Shown here piece after piece: positions 29,456 through 38,174 of a stretch of 64,000 bases of DNA. Location of the stretch: contig JAQTLN010000009.1 of NCBI GenBank assembly GCA_028714875.1, forward strand, positions 1-64,000, in the 5' to 3' direction. Source of the stretch: Gallionellaceae bacterium. Its GTDB lineage: Bacteria; Pseudomonadota; Gammaproteobacteria; Burkholderiales; Thiobacillaceae. Made by a program: the position numbers and the translations under genes. Below the pieces are notes generated by a model. It was not told the DNA's origin. It saw nothing but the letters and a program-made list of their open reading frames with translations, and ran no database searches. Every line of letters starts with the position of its first letter. Positions within the stretch are counted from its first letter, which is position 1.

Positions 29456-29908
29456 TCAGAACAGATGGTCACCCAGGATGTTCAGGATGCGGTAGGACTC
29501 ACCTCGTTGTCTCAGGATAAATTCGCTGACACCCTCGCGCTTGCCCGGTTTCCCGCCGCGATCCACCCAGGCCTTGTGCCAGCGCACCTGGACGTTGAGC
29601 AATCCATCGTTTTCGAGGATGCGGTTAATGGTGAACTGGAGGTCAATGATCTGTTCATCGCGGAAACGGGCTTCCAGTCGGTCGCGCAGTTCTCCGTAGC
29701 CTTCTTGATAAGCCGGCGAGAAGAAGCGCTCAACCTTGGACCAGGTGCCAGCCCGCAAGCCTTGTTTCAAGCCTTCCAGATTGCGGTCGATCTGTTCGTG
29801 GCGCTGTTGCTCTAACAGGTCGGAGCGGTCGCTTGCGCAACCGGCCAGACTGATGAGCAGCAGGCCGGTGCTCAGCACTGCGAGTCGCGCACTTACTGTT
29901 GCAGCCAT
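29456..29908 (-). CDS. Small lipoprotein with an NTF2-like domain (envelope operon gene 5)
   Basis: A 150-residue lipoprotein. The signal peptide ends in the lipobox LAGC with the lipidated Cys at residue 24, and Ala-Ser after Cys predicts outer-membrane sorting. The rest looks like a single NTF2/SnoaL-like fold: a helical start (LEGLKQGLRAGTWSKVERFF), then LRDRLEARFRDEQIIDL and beta strands. That last stretch lines up by eye with the NTF2-like regions of the 33734 and 29893 gene products. It overlaps the 1047-residue gene by 16 bases and is the last gene of the operon. Function is unknown. Confidence 0.8.
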   Translation of the reverse strand: MAATVSARLAVLSTGLLLISLAGCASDRSDLLEQQRHEQIDRNLEGLKQGLRAGTWSKVERFFSPAYQEGYGELRDRLEARFRDEQIIDLQFTINRILENDGLLNVQVRWHKAWVDRGGKPGKREGVSEFILRQRGESYRILNILGDHLF

Positions 29909-32900
29909 AGCCTGCCTCCTCGTGTGGCCTGAATTTTGGGCCCATCCTGAGTGAGAACCACAATGTCTTCGACCTGGGCGGATTCCTGATGTTTCAGGTT
30001 CATTTGATCCAGGTGGCCCGTGATGGTGGCGGTATAGCTCACGCCATAACGGCCTTGGCCTGCCGGACGGATGGCGAGGCCGCTGATGGCGAACTGGATG
30101 CGGTCGAATACCCGGAAGCTGTTGCCCAGCACATCTTCCAGATCGCGTAGGTCTGAACCATCCGAGGCTTTCCAGTCTTCAGTCATGTATCGCAGCAGGC
30201 CACTCAGGTTGCGTGCCTGATAGGTGCTGGCAAAGTCCTGGTAGAGCTTGCGTACCGCCGCGTCGCCCCCGCTTTCCAGATAATTTCTGAGCCGGGCCTG
30301 GTATCCGGAAAGTGTGTTCAGCAGGCTGGCGATGCCGCTGTTGCCCTGATACTTGCGTGCCTCGCTGTCGCTGGCCAGGATGCGCCCCAGGTCATTGATC
30401 CAGTTATTGGCGCCAGATGGGCCACCTTCGAAATCCGGGCGGGCGAGAAACTTGCCCACCCCGTTGGCGACCTGCTGCAATTCACGGGTCAATTCGGCAA
30501 TACGTTTGGCGCTGTTGTATTCCGCGCCGATCTCGGCGATCCGGTTCCAGAAACCCCCTAGCGCCTTGCCGAAGGGTGAATCGGGCGGAGCATGTTTCTT
30601 GTAACCCTGTGAGGCCTTGAAGGCGAGATCAGTTGCCTCGCGGCTGAAGCCGTTGAGCCATGGGCTGAATTCGCTTTCGCTGAGCCCCATGCCCTTGCTT
30701 TTCTCCCTGTCCAGACGTTCCCGCAGTTTGTCCATGTCAGCCAGGAACGGGAAGGTCCAGGGGGCCAGTTTGTCCATGATCGTGTGGTAGCGGGCAGCCA
30801 GTTCGGCATATTGATCCAGTTGTTCGAACACTCCCGCGCTGGGGTCGGGGAAATCGTTTGGGTTCATCAGGTATTGCTTGTTCAGCACCATGGGCGCATC
30901 GAGCCAGGGGGCCGGCTCCCCCTGGATGCTTTCCACGTTCCTGCGCAGGCTGGCATAGCCGCTGTCCAGGCTTTGTTGCAAGGCGTTCAGGCGGCCATAC
31001 AGGCTGTGGTACTCATTGAAGACGGGGACGATGCTATTGGCGCTGCGTAGCAACTCGCCGCGCAGTTTCCGCACCTGATCGGCGTCAAGCACGGGCTTGC
31101 GGCGGGGATCCTGGCTTGCGTTGAGCCCAAGCGCATATTCCACGGCAAATTTCTCGATGCCGAGTTTCGGGACGGTTTCGGCGAGTTCGGCGATCATGGC
31201 CGCGGTAACCCCGGCTTGGCCCATTTGGCTCCACAGGACATAGGCGATGCGCGGGTCGTTTAATTGGTATCCATTCTGCCCCTGGAGTTGCCAGAGTTTT
31301 CCCGAGATTTCGCCGGCCTCGTTGAGCAGGCGGATCAGGTTGTCTTCCGCGCCGTAAGCCGAGGATAGGGAATTCAGCTTGGCAAGTTGCTGGCGTGCCG
31401 CCTGAGTGGTGCGCTGGGCATTTTGGTTCGATGTGGTGATCACGGCGTCGTACTGAATCTTGAAGGTGCGCATGCGTTGGTAAAGATCGGTGCCGTAGCC
31501 CCAGCAGCCCCAGAAGCGCAGATTGGGTTCCCAGTCGGAAACCAGGGTGTCGATGTCGTGGGCAGCGGCATCAGCGTCTGACCGGGCGCGGTTGGCGAGA
31601 TCAAGGTCGAATTCCAGATCAGCCAGGAGTTTTGTGAACTCCTCCAGTTGCCCACCAATTCGTTCACGCATTGGTGGGGCGCCTTTGGGCAGGCCGTAAT
31701 AAATTTCGAAATAGCTGGGTGGCAGGGCAAGCTGGTTCCAGAAGAGGGCGGTTGCAAGAGCCTGGCCGTTCACCTCCTCGCCGATGTGGTATTCCCGGGT
31801 CTTCTTATATCCGAAATCCCCGACGGTGAACGTCTGCTGCTTGATCTCCGCCAGTTTCCTACCGAAGCGGCCCACCTTTGCCGCCTCCTGGTCGAATTGC
31901 GTCTTGAGCCATTGTTCGGTGCCGCCAATCTGGGTCTCGTAGTCCTTTGCGACGGTTGCCTCGAATCGCGCGCGGGTGCGCATGCATTCGTCCGACCCCC
32001 AATTGCCCATGCAAGGTTTGGCCACCATTTCCTGCCAGAGCGCCTGGCGCTGGTTCCAGGCGGCATTCTGGGATTGCTGAACCAGACTGCTGTATCCCCA
32101 GCAATCCACCTGGTTTGCCTGGAGTTGTTTCAGCGCTTCGCGCATGTTGGCGGCCGCAGTGGGAAAATCTGACTTGGCTTGCCAGTCCACCGTCACAGGT
32201 GGTGTGGGTGGCGGCGGCGGTATGCCGTTCATCCTGTTATTCAGGTCGCGGGTGCGTTCCCAGTCATGTATTGCCTCGTCCAGGCCCTTGATGTCCCTGT
32301 CGATGGACTGGATGACCTCCTCGGCTTCGTTCTGCTTCTGGGCAAGCATGGATTTCAGTGCCTGCAGGGCGTTTTCCGTTTCGGTGCCCTTCGTGATGAT
32401 GAGCTTGGCCCGATACAGGGCGATGAGGTCGTCGGACAGCTTGCCGCCCGTGATGACATCCTGGATACCGCGATCCTTGGCCAGTTCCGGGGTTTCGTTG
32501 CGAATCATGCCGGCGATCTCATCATCGCTAAGGCTCAGGATCCATTGGAATTTCTTGATGGCCACCAAACTGTTGTCGCTCAGGGTGGGCAGGGTTTTGG
32601 TCAGGGTGGTGTCGAACAGTTTGGGGTAGTGGTTCTGCAGGTAGTCGGAGCCGGCCGTGACGCCGATGTCCACGAGCGTGGACAGGACGCTGCCGGTGGC
32701 GCCGTCATACACCATCTTGAACAACATCCCGGTCTTGACCGTCAGCAGCGCCTTGTTGCGCGCATCCATGACGCGCACCTGATAAAGAATTTGCGAAACT
32801 TCGCGCTGGCTGTTGTTGATCTGCAAGAAGGCCTGCTTGAGTTGGTTCCGCAACGCCTCGGTCTTGGCGCGGCCCGCCGCCGCTTCGGTTTTGCTTGCGC

Positions 32901-33036
32901 GGGCATGCTCAATGAGCCGTTGAATTTCGGCGTCGGCGTCATAGTCAGCCTGGGCAGGATGAATTGGGGCGAGTGCCAGCAGGGCCAAAATCAGGCCGGC
33001 CAGCCAGCGGGCGGGATGCATAGTGCAGCGATTCAT
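29893..33036 (-). CDS. Large exported coiled-coil protein, unknown family (envelope operon gene 4)
   Basis: A 1047-residue protein with a signal peptide (residues 1-30, LAGLILALLALAPIHPAQA). ATG 33036 overlaps the previous stop as ATGA, which supports this start. Residues about 32-105 and several later stretches look helical and coiled-coil prone. Cys occurs in a few clusters (DCWGYSS, KPCMGNWGSDECM, FWGCWGYG) and may form disulfides in the periplasm. A proline-rich linker NGIPPPPPTPPV is near residue 270. The last 120 residues (from about 925) resemble an NTF2-like domain: LEDVLGNSFRVFDRIQF matches the neighbours. I recognise no known family. It may be periplasmic or cell-surface; with an outer-membrane barrel in the operon, a complex across the envelope is plausible. 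Confidence 0.8.
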   Translation of the reverse strand: MNRCTMHPARWLAGLILALLALAPIHPAQADYDADAEIQRLIEHARASKTEAAAGRAKTEALRNQLKQAFLQINNSQREVSQILYQVRVMDARNKALLTVKTGMLFKMVYDGATGSVLSTLVDIGVTAGSDYLQNHYPKLFDTTLTKTLPTLSDNSLVAIKKFQWILSLSDDEIAGMIRNETPELAKDRGIQDVITGGKLSDDLIALYRAKLIITKGTETENALQALKSMLAQKQNEAEEVIQSIDRDIKGLDEAIHDWERTRDLNNRMNGIPPPPPTPPVTVDWQAKSDFPTAAANMREALKQLQANQVDCWGYSSLVQQSQNAAWNQRQALWQEMVAKPCMGNWGSDECMRTRARFEATVAKDYETQIGGTEQWLKTQFDQEAAKVGRFGRKLAEIKQQTFTVGDFGYKKTREYHIGEEVNGQALATALFWNQLALPPSYFEIYYGLPKGAPPMRERIGGQLEEFTKLLADLEFDLDLANRARSDADAAAHDIDTLVSDWEPNLRFWGCWGYGTDLYQRMRTFKIQYDAVITTSNQNAQRTTQAARQQLAKLNSLSSAYGAEDNLIRLLNEAGEISGKLWQLQGQNGYQLNDPRIAYVLWSQMGQAGVTAAMIAELAETVPKLGIEKFAVEYALGLNASQDPRRKPVLDADQVRKLRGELLRSANSIVPVFNEYHSLYGRLNALQQSLDSGYASLRRNVESIQGEPAPWLDAPMVLNKQYLMNPNDFPDPSAGVFEQLDQYAELAARYHTIMDKLAPWTFPFLADMDKLRERLDREKSKGMGLSESEFSPWLNGFSREATDLAFKASQGYKKHAPPDSPFGKALGGFWNRIAEIGAEYNSAKRIAELTRELQQVANGVGKFLARPDFEGGPSGANNWINDLGRILASDSEARKYQGNSGIASLLNTLSGYQARLRNYLESGGDAAVRKLYQDFASTYQARNLSGLLRYMTEDWKASDGSDLRDLEDVLGNSFRVFDRIQFAISGLAIRPAGQGRYGVSYTATITGHLDQMNLKHQESAQVEDIVVLTQDGPKIQATRGGRLWLQQ

Positions 33037-33722
33037 GGCGTTTTCCCCTTGGCGACGGGTGCAGCCGAAGGCGGCGTAAGCACGGCGATCAGACGCTTGA
33101 TTCCCGCGAGTTGCCTGTCGCTATTCTGGTGGCGTGCTTCCAGTTGCCGCTGCAATTCCTGGCTGGCGAGGTGAAGGCTGCCGAGCGCGGCCTGTTGTGC
33201 CCCCACGGCAGTGAACAGGCTGTCGCGGCGTTTGTCCCACACGCCCTTGGCCGGTCGCGGCGGCGCGGACTTATCGAAGGCCGCGGCGGCCCGCCGGGCA
33301 CTAATCAGCGCGTCGAGCAGCGCTTTCGTCATGCCGGCTTCCAGCGTGCCGGCTTTGTTTGAGCTAGACAGGGCGGTTTCCCATTCGGCCAGGAGTTTGA
33401 CCAGTTCGCGGCCTTGCCAGGCGCCGCGCACACCTTCCCAACGCCCCGGATCGGCTTCCATCAAGGCTTCGGTGAGTCTCTGCTGGGTCTCCAGATAGGC
33501 CTGGAGCGCCTTGCTTCGCCGCGCTTCCTCCGTGCGCAGTGCGTCGGCCGCGCGTTGCCAGTCTTCCAGACGGATCCGTTCCCGTTCCGCACGCGCCAGC
33601 GTGGCCGCCGTCAGCGTGGAGATGCTGTCCTGTCGTGGGGGTGTTGGCTCGACGGTCATGCCGGGTGTCGCCGCGAGCCCCAGGCTTGCGGCCAGAAGGA
33701 GGATCGACAGCGGTCGGGCCAT
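33033..33722 (-). CDS. Exported helical protein, unknown family (envelope operon gene 3)
   Basis: A 229-residue protein starting at ATG 33722 (MARPLSILLLAASLGLAATP), which gives a clear Sec signal peptide. The mature protein is almost all helix, rich in Ala, Arg, Glu and Gln, with heptad-like spacing over about residues 35-110 and 150-210, and no Cys. The gene is 11 bases after the Ig/NTF2-like gene and overlaps the following large gene by the ATGA arrangement. It may be a periplasmic adaptor or scaffold for that partner; that is inference. No family recognised. Confidence 0.78.
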   Translation of the reverse strand: MARPLSILLLAASLGLAATPGMTVEPTPPRQDSISTLTAATLARAERERIRLEDWQRAADALRTEEARRSKALQAYLETQQRLTEALMEADPGRWEGVRGAWQGRELVKLLAEWETALSSSNKAGTLEAGMTKALLDALISARRAAAAFDKSAPPRPAKGVWDKRRDSLFTAVGAQQAALGSLHLASQELQRQLEARHQNSDRQLAGIKRLIAVLTPPSAAPVAKGKTP

Positions 33723-33733
33723 GATGTACTCCG

Positions 33734-35041
33734 TCAGAAGTTGCGGGATCCGTCGGGCTGGTATTTGTAACGGATACCGATGTTGAACGTCCCGCCGCCC
33801 AGGGGGGTGACGCTGGAAATTTCCAGGATGGCGTACTTGCCGCCGAGTAACTGGAAGGCATAGACCTGGCCGGCGGAGGCGCCGAAGGGGCCGCCGCCAT
33901 ATCCGGCGGCGGGCGCCTGGGTGGTGGCGGCGAAACTCGTACCCAGAAGTTGCGCCTGATCGCCGGCTTGCAACCACATCAAGGCGCCCTCGAAACGGAA
34001 ATCTCCCTCGGGGAAGGCGCCGAGACAGTTCTGGCCGGTGTGGCGGTCGCCCGTGCTGAAGGTGAAAGCGTCGCAGGGGTTGTTGCTGCCGTACATCGTG
34101 GCGGAGCCTGTTTCCACGCTGCTGGAGCTACCGCCCGGGGTGCTGCCCTGGGTTGATGTGTTCGCTTCACCAGTATTGCTGTTGATGGTGATGACCGTCT
34201 TGCCCACCGACTGCTCGGTAACCGAGGTGGCGATCTCGCCAGCGCCGGAAAGTCCGAAGATCAGCGGCGCGGATAGACGGGAGAGTTTGAAGCCTTCGCC
34301 CTCGCGCACGAAACCCGCCACGGAGGCGGCGGCGTCACGCAGAACCACACCGCTACGGGTGGATTGCACTTGGCGGTTGAAGGTGAAGTAGATCTCGTAG
34401 CTCTTGTCGAATTGGGCCACCCGGCTGATCTGCGGTTCGATGCGGATGTTGTCGAGGTAGCGGAAGTCATCCGTGATGGCATCTTCCAGGGCGGACAGGT
34501 TGCCTTCAAAATCATCCGACACCAAGCGCATGAAAGCCGAACGGTTTTCATCCATGTAGGCGCGCAGGAGTTGCATGAAAGCTTGGCGCACGCCTTCCTG
34601 GACATTCAAGGCGGAGACGCTGAGCCGGAAAGCGTGTTCCTCGACATCGCTGGATTGGCCTGTGGTGGTGATGGCGCGAATGCGGAACTCATAGCTGCGT
34701 TCCAGTTCCGGCCGCAGTTCGAAGGTGAAAGCGCCGCGATCGCCCAGGGTGGCTTTTTTCCATTTCTGGCCGCCATCCAGAGAAATTTCCACCAGGCCGA
34801 TAAGGCCGCGGCGTACTTCGGCGCGGCCGCGCACGGTGAGCGCGCCGCTTTCCATGTCTTCACGCGCGAGGATGACGCTGTCGTCGGCGCGGAGTACATC
34901 CACACGGTTGAACTTGAGTTCGGAAATGACAGGCTCGCCGTCGGAACGACCAAATTCCCACCAGGCCGCCTGGGCAGGCAGGGCCAGCGCGGCCAGCAGC
35001 ATTAGCCAGGAAAGCAGGATTCGATGCGGTAAGCGGGTCAT
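33734..35041 (-). CDS. Exported Ig-like plus NTF2-like protein (envelope operon gene 2)
   Basis: A 435-residue protein. ATG 35041 lies in the ATGA overlap with the upstream barrel gene and gives a signal peptide ending near PAQA-AWW. Residues about 34-143 look like an Ig/FN3-type beta domain (GLVEISLDGGQKWKKATL and YEFRIRAITTTGQSSD). Residues about 147-265 look NTF2-like (FMQLLRAYMDENRSAFMRLV, then LEDAITDDFRYLDNIRI). A Ser/Thr/Gly-rich linker with a short Cys loop follows (NPCDAF to GQNCLG), and the last 100 residues are beta-rich and end KYQPDGSRNF. No known enzyme motif. A surface or periplasmic role with the barrel is likely. Confidence 0.8.
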   Translation of the reverse strand: MTRLPHRILLSWLMLLAALALPAQAAWWEFGRSDGEPVISELKFNRVDVLRADDSVILAREDMESGALTVRGRAEVRRGLIGLVEISLDGGQKWKKATLGDRGAFTFELRPELERSYEFRIRAITTTGQSSDVEEHAFRLSVSALNVQEGVRQAFMQLLRAYMDENRSAFMRLVSDDFEGNLSALEDAITDDFRYLDNIRIEPQISRVAQFDKSYEIYFTFNRQVQSTRSGVVLRDAAASVAGFVREGEGFKLSRLSAPLIFGLSGAGEIATSVTEQSVGKTVITINSNTGEANTSTQGSTPGGSSSSVETGSATMYGSNNPCDAFTFSTGDRHTGQNCLGAFPEGDFRFEGALMWLQAGDQAQLLGTSFAATTQAPAAGYGGGPFGASAGQVYAFQLLGGKYAILEISSVTPLGGGTFNIGIRYKYQPDGSRNF

Positions 35042-36666
35042 TGCTTGGCCTCTTTCTGGAAGTTCCATTGCAGGGACAGTTTCAATATCTGCTCACGGTA
35101 GTTGTCTCCGGCTCTTTGTAAAAACTGATGGTCATAGTCGGAATATTCCAGCTTCAGGCTGCCGTCCTTGATCCAGGCTGGGCGGCTCTGCCAGAACGCG
35201 CTGGCGCGTTTGTGGCGGTTGTCGCCGGTGGCGGCCACCAGGTCGGACGCATTCCATTCGTAGCTGCAACCGAGCACCGTACCATTGCCCTTGTCAGCGT
35301 TCAGGCTCAGGCGCACCCGGTCGTTGACGTCCGTTCCGCTCGTGTTGAGTGTGCCGGTTTCCTGGCGGCCGATGTCCAGATTGGCACGCATGTCCCACTT
35401 GTTTTCCAGGCGCTTGCGGTAGCCGATGCCGAGGTCGAACAGGGTGCTCTGGGCGTTGTCGGCGGTGCGATGATCCTTGTCGAGGATCTGTTCCAACTCG
35501 CCGCGCACGTCGAAATCGTTCGCGATACGGTCGTTGACCTTGAGTTTGATGCGATGAGTGACCTGATCCCGGCTGGCATCGGAGACGTCCAGGTTACGCA
35601 CGCGCCAGGACAGGGCGACATTCATGTGGCGACGGTCGAAGGCGCGGGATTTGCGCAAGCCTGCCTCCCATGTGGTGCTCTCCGTGGTGGCTGTCTTCTG
35701 GTTATCCAGGTTGTCGCGGTAATCGTCGAAGATACCGAACAGGCGCCACTCTCGCGTCAATTTGTAATCGGCTTTCAGGTAATAACGCAGTCGGTCGGGG
35801 GTGGCGCCGCCACCGAGGCTCAAAAAGTCGGACGCCACACGCTCCGCCTGGCCATCCAGGTTGATCGATTTGAAGGCCGCGCGCATGACCAGTTTGTGAG
35901 CCGACCCGGATTTGCTGGTTGTGGCGCCGCCCGCCGTCGCTTGGGTGTCAGTGTCGCTGTAGGCATGCTCGCCGCTGACCACCAGACTGCCGTTACGATA
36001 TTCCCAATCGGCTGCCGGCAGAATCTGGGAATAGGCGGGGGTGGTCGCAAGGCGGTTGGGGTCGTCGTTACGATCCGCGACCTGGGCGAGATTCAGGCCG
36101 AAACGGAATTTCTCCCAGGCACGCTGCAGGCGGGCACCGCCGCCGAAGCGATCCATCGGCTCGCCTGACGGGCGATGGTAGAGATAGGCCCACTGACCAT
36201 CGAATGTGCCGTAGGTCAGTCGCAGGTAGTTCTGGTCGTCCTGGAAGTTGCGCTGGAAACCGACACCCTTGATGCCCTTGGTCAGGGAGTATTGCGAGAG
36301 ATTAGCGAAATAGTCACCGAAGTTGATCTGGGTATGCGCGTCGTTTAGTTTCCATTCCAGTTTCTGGAAGGAAACCTGCTCCGGGTCGAACTGCTGGCTG
36401 TCTGTTACCCGCAAGGTGCCGTTGAAAAGGCTGTTCCACTGATTGCCGAAGGCCTGCCCTTGCCAACGCAGATCGGTTTCATGCAGCAGGTGGGTGCCCG
36501 GATCGTAAAAACTGCTTGCCTGCCCGGGGCCGGTGATTCGTTGAAAAAGCAGGTCGCTACGCGTGTTGATGCTGAGCGAGTCGGCCAGCGTTATCTGGCA
36601 GGGGAGCCCACACAGGGTAACAAGGCAGAGTGCGGGGAGTTCGCGGGAAAGAAATGGGGGGCGCAT
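35038..36666 (-). CDS. Outer-membrane beta-barrel protein, unknown family (envelope operon gene 1)
   Basis: A 542-residue protein with a signal peptide (MRPPFLSRELPALCLVTLCG, cleaved near LADS). The mature part consists of many alternating hydrophobic/polar strands with aromatic girdle residues, such as YLRLTYGTFDGQWAYLYHR, RYYLKADYKLTREWRLFGIF and LKLEYSDYDH, the pattern of a large outer-membrane barrel. The last strand, ILKLSLQWNF, is followed by six extra residues, so the usual terminal Phe is not the very last residue. There are no CxxCH motifs or TonB box, and no partner cytochrome, so an MtrB-type conduit is unlikely. It is the first gene of the operon, and a predicted promoter lies 42 bases upstream. 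Confidence 0.8.
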   Translation of the reverse strand: MRPPFLSRELPALCLVTLCGLPCQITLADSLSINTRSDLLFQRITGPGQASSFYDPGTHLLHETDLRWQGQAFGNQWNSLFNGTLRVTDSQQFDPEQVSFQKLEWKLNDAHTQINFGDYFANLSQYSLTKGIKGVGFQRNFQDDQNYLRLTYGTFDGQWAYLYHRPSGEPMDRFGGGARLQRAWEKFRFGLNLAQVADRNDDPNRLATTPAYSQILPAADWEYRNGSLVVSGEHAYSDTDTQATAGGATTSKSGSAHKLVMRAAFKSINLDGQAERVASDFLSLGGGATPDRLRYYLKADYKLTREWRLFGIFDDYRDNLDNQKTATTESTTWEAGLRKSRAFDRRHMNVALSWRVRNLDVSDASRDQVTHRIKLKVNDRIANDFDVRGELEQILDKDHRTADNAQSTLFDLGIGYRKRLENKWDMRANLDIGRQETGTLNTSGTDVNDRVRLSLNADKGNGTVLGCSYEWNASDLVAATGDNRHKRASAFWQSRPAWIKDGSLKLEYSDYDHQFLQRAGDNYREQILKLSLQWNFQKEAKQ

Positions 36667-36707
36667 AGGGGGCTGCCAGCGATGTAAATGAGGATGCCTG
36701 AGTCCCG

Positions 36708-36736
36708 AATGTAGTGTTCGATGCAGACGCGTGCAA
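36708..36736 (-). promoter_or_regulatory. Possible promoter of the five-gene envelope operon
   Basis: On the reverse strand, TTGCAC (36731-36736) and TACATT (36708-36713) are 17 bases apart, 42 bases before the barrel gene start. The match to sigma-70 is moderate (3/6 and 4/6). The whole gap to the next gene is under 100 bases, so the promoter must be near here if the operon is independent. Confidence 0.35.
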
Positions 36737-36763
36737 CCCGCAATGTGCCCCATGGCGTTCTCG

Positions 36764-37765
36764 TCAGGTCAAAGCGATGCCGAGATAAGTGGCATAAAGG
36801 CCGCCGTTGATCGCCAGATGCCATACCCGCAACTGTCCGCGCATCATCATGAAGCGCAGCCATGATGCCGCGATCAGGGTGATGACCACGCCGGCCAGCA
36901 CTTCCTTTTGCGGCGCCCAGGGGGTGAGCAGCACGCCGATGGCGGGCAGCAGGGTGCCCTGGAACACCATCGCGCCGGTGATGTTGCCGAACGCCAGGGT
37001 GTCCTTGTGTTTGCGTATCCACAGGATGGAATTGACCTTCTCCGGCAGTTCCGTCGCCACCGGCACGATCATCAGGCTCAGTACCAGCGCGGAGATGCCC
37101 AGCAACGGGGCGGCCTGCTCGATGCCGTGGATGAAGCCCTTGGCGCCCAGCACCAGCATGGCCAGCGCGACGCCCAGTTGCAGCAGGATGGTGCCCATGT
37201 TGGTGGGCAGCCCCAGGCGCGCCAGGAACATCGGGTCATCCGCCTCGGTGGCGTGGCCGTCCTTCACCAGGGCGGCGGAAGCCTTGAGGGTGAGCATCAC
37301 ATAGAAGAAGTAGATCAGCACCATGACCACCGCCAGCATGGCGCGCATGGCCGGGCTTTCGTGCGGCACGAACAGCGCCACCGCCGCGATGGTGAAAGAC
37401 GCGAGGAAGAAATCCAGGTCGCGTTTCAGCCCGGTCTTTTCCGGCGTCAGATGGCCCTGGGCGCCGCGCTTCTTCCACACCGCCAGCGCCATCAGGCAGA
37501 GCGACAGGGTGGACAGCATCAAGGGCGCGCCGAGGATGGCGCCGACGCCGATTTCCTCGTTCAGTCGCTGATTCTGGGTGCCCGCGAAGATCGCCAGCAG
37601 CGGCACGATGGTTTCCGGCATCGCCGTGCCAACGGCGGCGAAGATCGACCCGGTGACACCCTCGGAAATCCCCAGTTTCTCGCCCAGATGCTCCAGCGCG
37701 TTCACGAATATCTCGGCCGCGATGAGGATGACGATGAGGAAGAAGAACAGTTCGAGGGCGATCAT
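36764..37765 (-). CDS. Sodium/calcium exchanger family membrane protein
   Basis: A 333-residue inner-membrane protein of the cation/Ca2+ antiporter superfamily. From ATG 37765 (MIALELFFFLIVILIA) about ten hydrophobic segments can be seen. The two alpha-repeats are recognisable: residues about 35-55, GVTGSIFAAVGTAMPETIVPL, and about 245-270, LVLSLMIVPVATELPEKVNS, each with the acidic residue in a G/A-T-x-PE context. This is closer to the YrbG/CaCA-like group than to eukaryotic NCX. The substrate (Na+, Ca2+ or another cation) cannot be told from sequence. It lies upstream of the envelope operon on the same strand, with a gap of just under 100 bases. Confidence 0.85.
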   Translation of the reverse strand: MIALELFFFLIVILIAAEIFVNALEHLGEKLGISEGVTGSIFAAVGTAMPETIVPLLAIFAGTQNQRLNEEIGVGAILGAPLMLSTLSLCLMALAVWKKRGAQGHLTPEKTGLKRDLDFFLASFTIAAVALFVPHESPAMRAMLAVVMVLIYFFYVMLTLKASAALVKDGHATEADDPMFLARLGLPTNMGTILLQLGVALAMLVLGAKGFIHGIEQAAPLLGISALVLSLMIVPVATELPEKVNSILWIRKHKDTLAFGNITGAMVFQGTLLPAIGVLLTPWAPQKEVLAGVVITLIAASWLRFMMMRGQLRVWHLAINGGLYATYLGIALT

Positions 37766-37844
37766 GGACAACTCCGGGTGGAAGGCGGCGCGGATTGTAG
37801 CGCCGGCGCCTCGCCGGTGAGCCGCCAGGGTTACCATCGCCCCC

Positions 37845-38174
37845 ATGTTTGCCCTCGACGAATCCCGCTATCACCCGTGCCTGCTCGAAACCGGCGGCGT
37901 GGCCCTGGTCTTGTTCACCAGCCCCGCCTGCGGCACCTGCCGGGTGGTGGAACAACGCCTGCCGCCGGCGGTGCCTGAGGGCACGCATCTGTTCAAGGTC
38001 GATGTGCAAAAAGCCACCGGTCTGGCGCGCGCCTTCGACATCTTTCATCTGCCCACGTTGCTGCTTTACCGCGATGGCCATTTCCATGCCCGCCTCGATT
38101 GCGAAATCACGGCGCCGGCCTTGCGCGCGGAAATGGCGCGGGTGCTGGCCGGACCACCGGAGGATGAGCCGTGA
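37845..38174 (+). CDS. Thioredoxin-fold protein
   Basis: A 109-residue thioredoxin-like protein with the active site CGTC in FTSPACGTCRVVEQ and the cis-Pro loop HLPTLLLYRDG. There is no signal peptide, so it is cytoplasmic. The CGTC dipeptide differs from the CGPC of thioredoxin, which suggests a specialised reductase or a peroxiredoxin partner; the target is unknown. It is divergent from the exchanger gene (79 bases between starts) and overlaps ampD by 4 bases. Confidence 0.85.
   Translation: MFALDESRYHPCLLETGGVALVLFTSPACGTCRVVEQRLPPAVPEGTHLFKVDVQKATGLARAFDIFHLPTLLLYRDGHFHARLDCEITAPALRAEMARVLAGPPEDEP

Noticed and set aside
35038-36666. Outer-membrane barrel as an MtrB/PioB-type electron conduit
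   Set aside because: No CxxCH heme motifs occur in the barrel or its operon partners, and the barrel has no paired CxxC.
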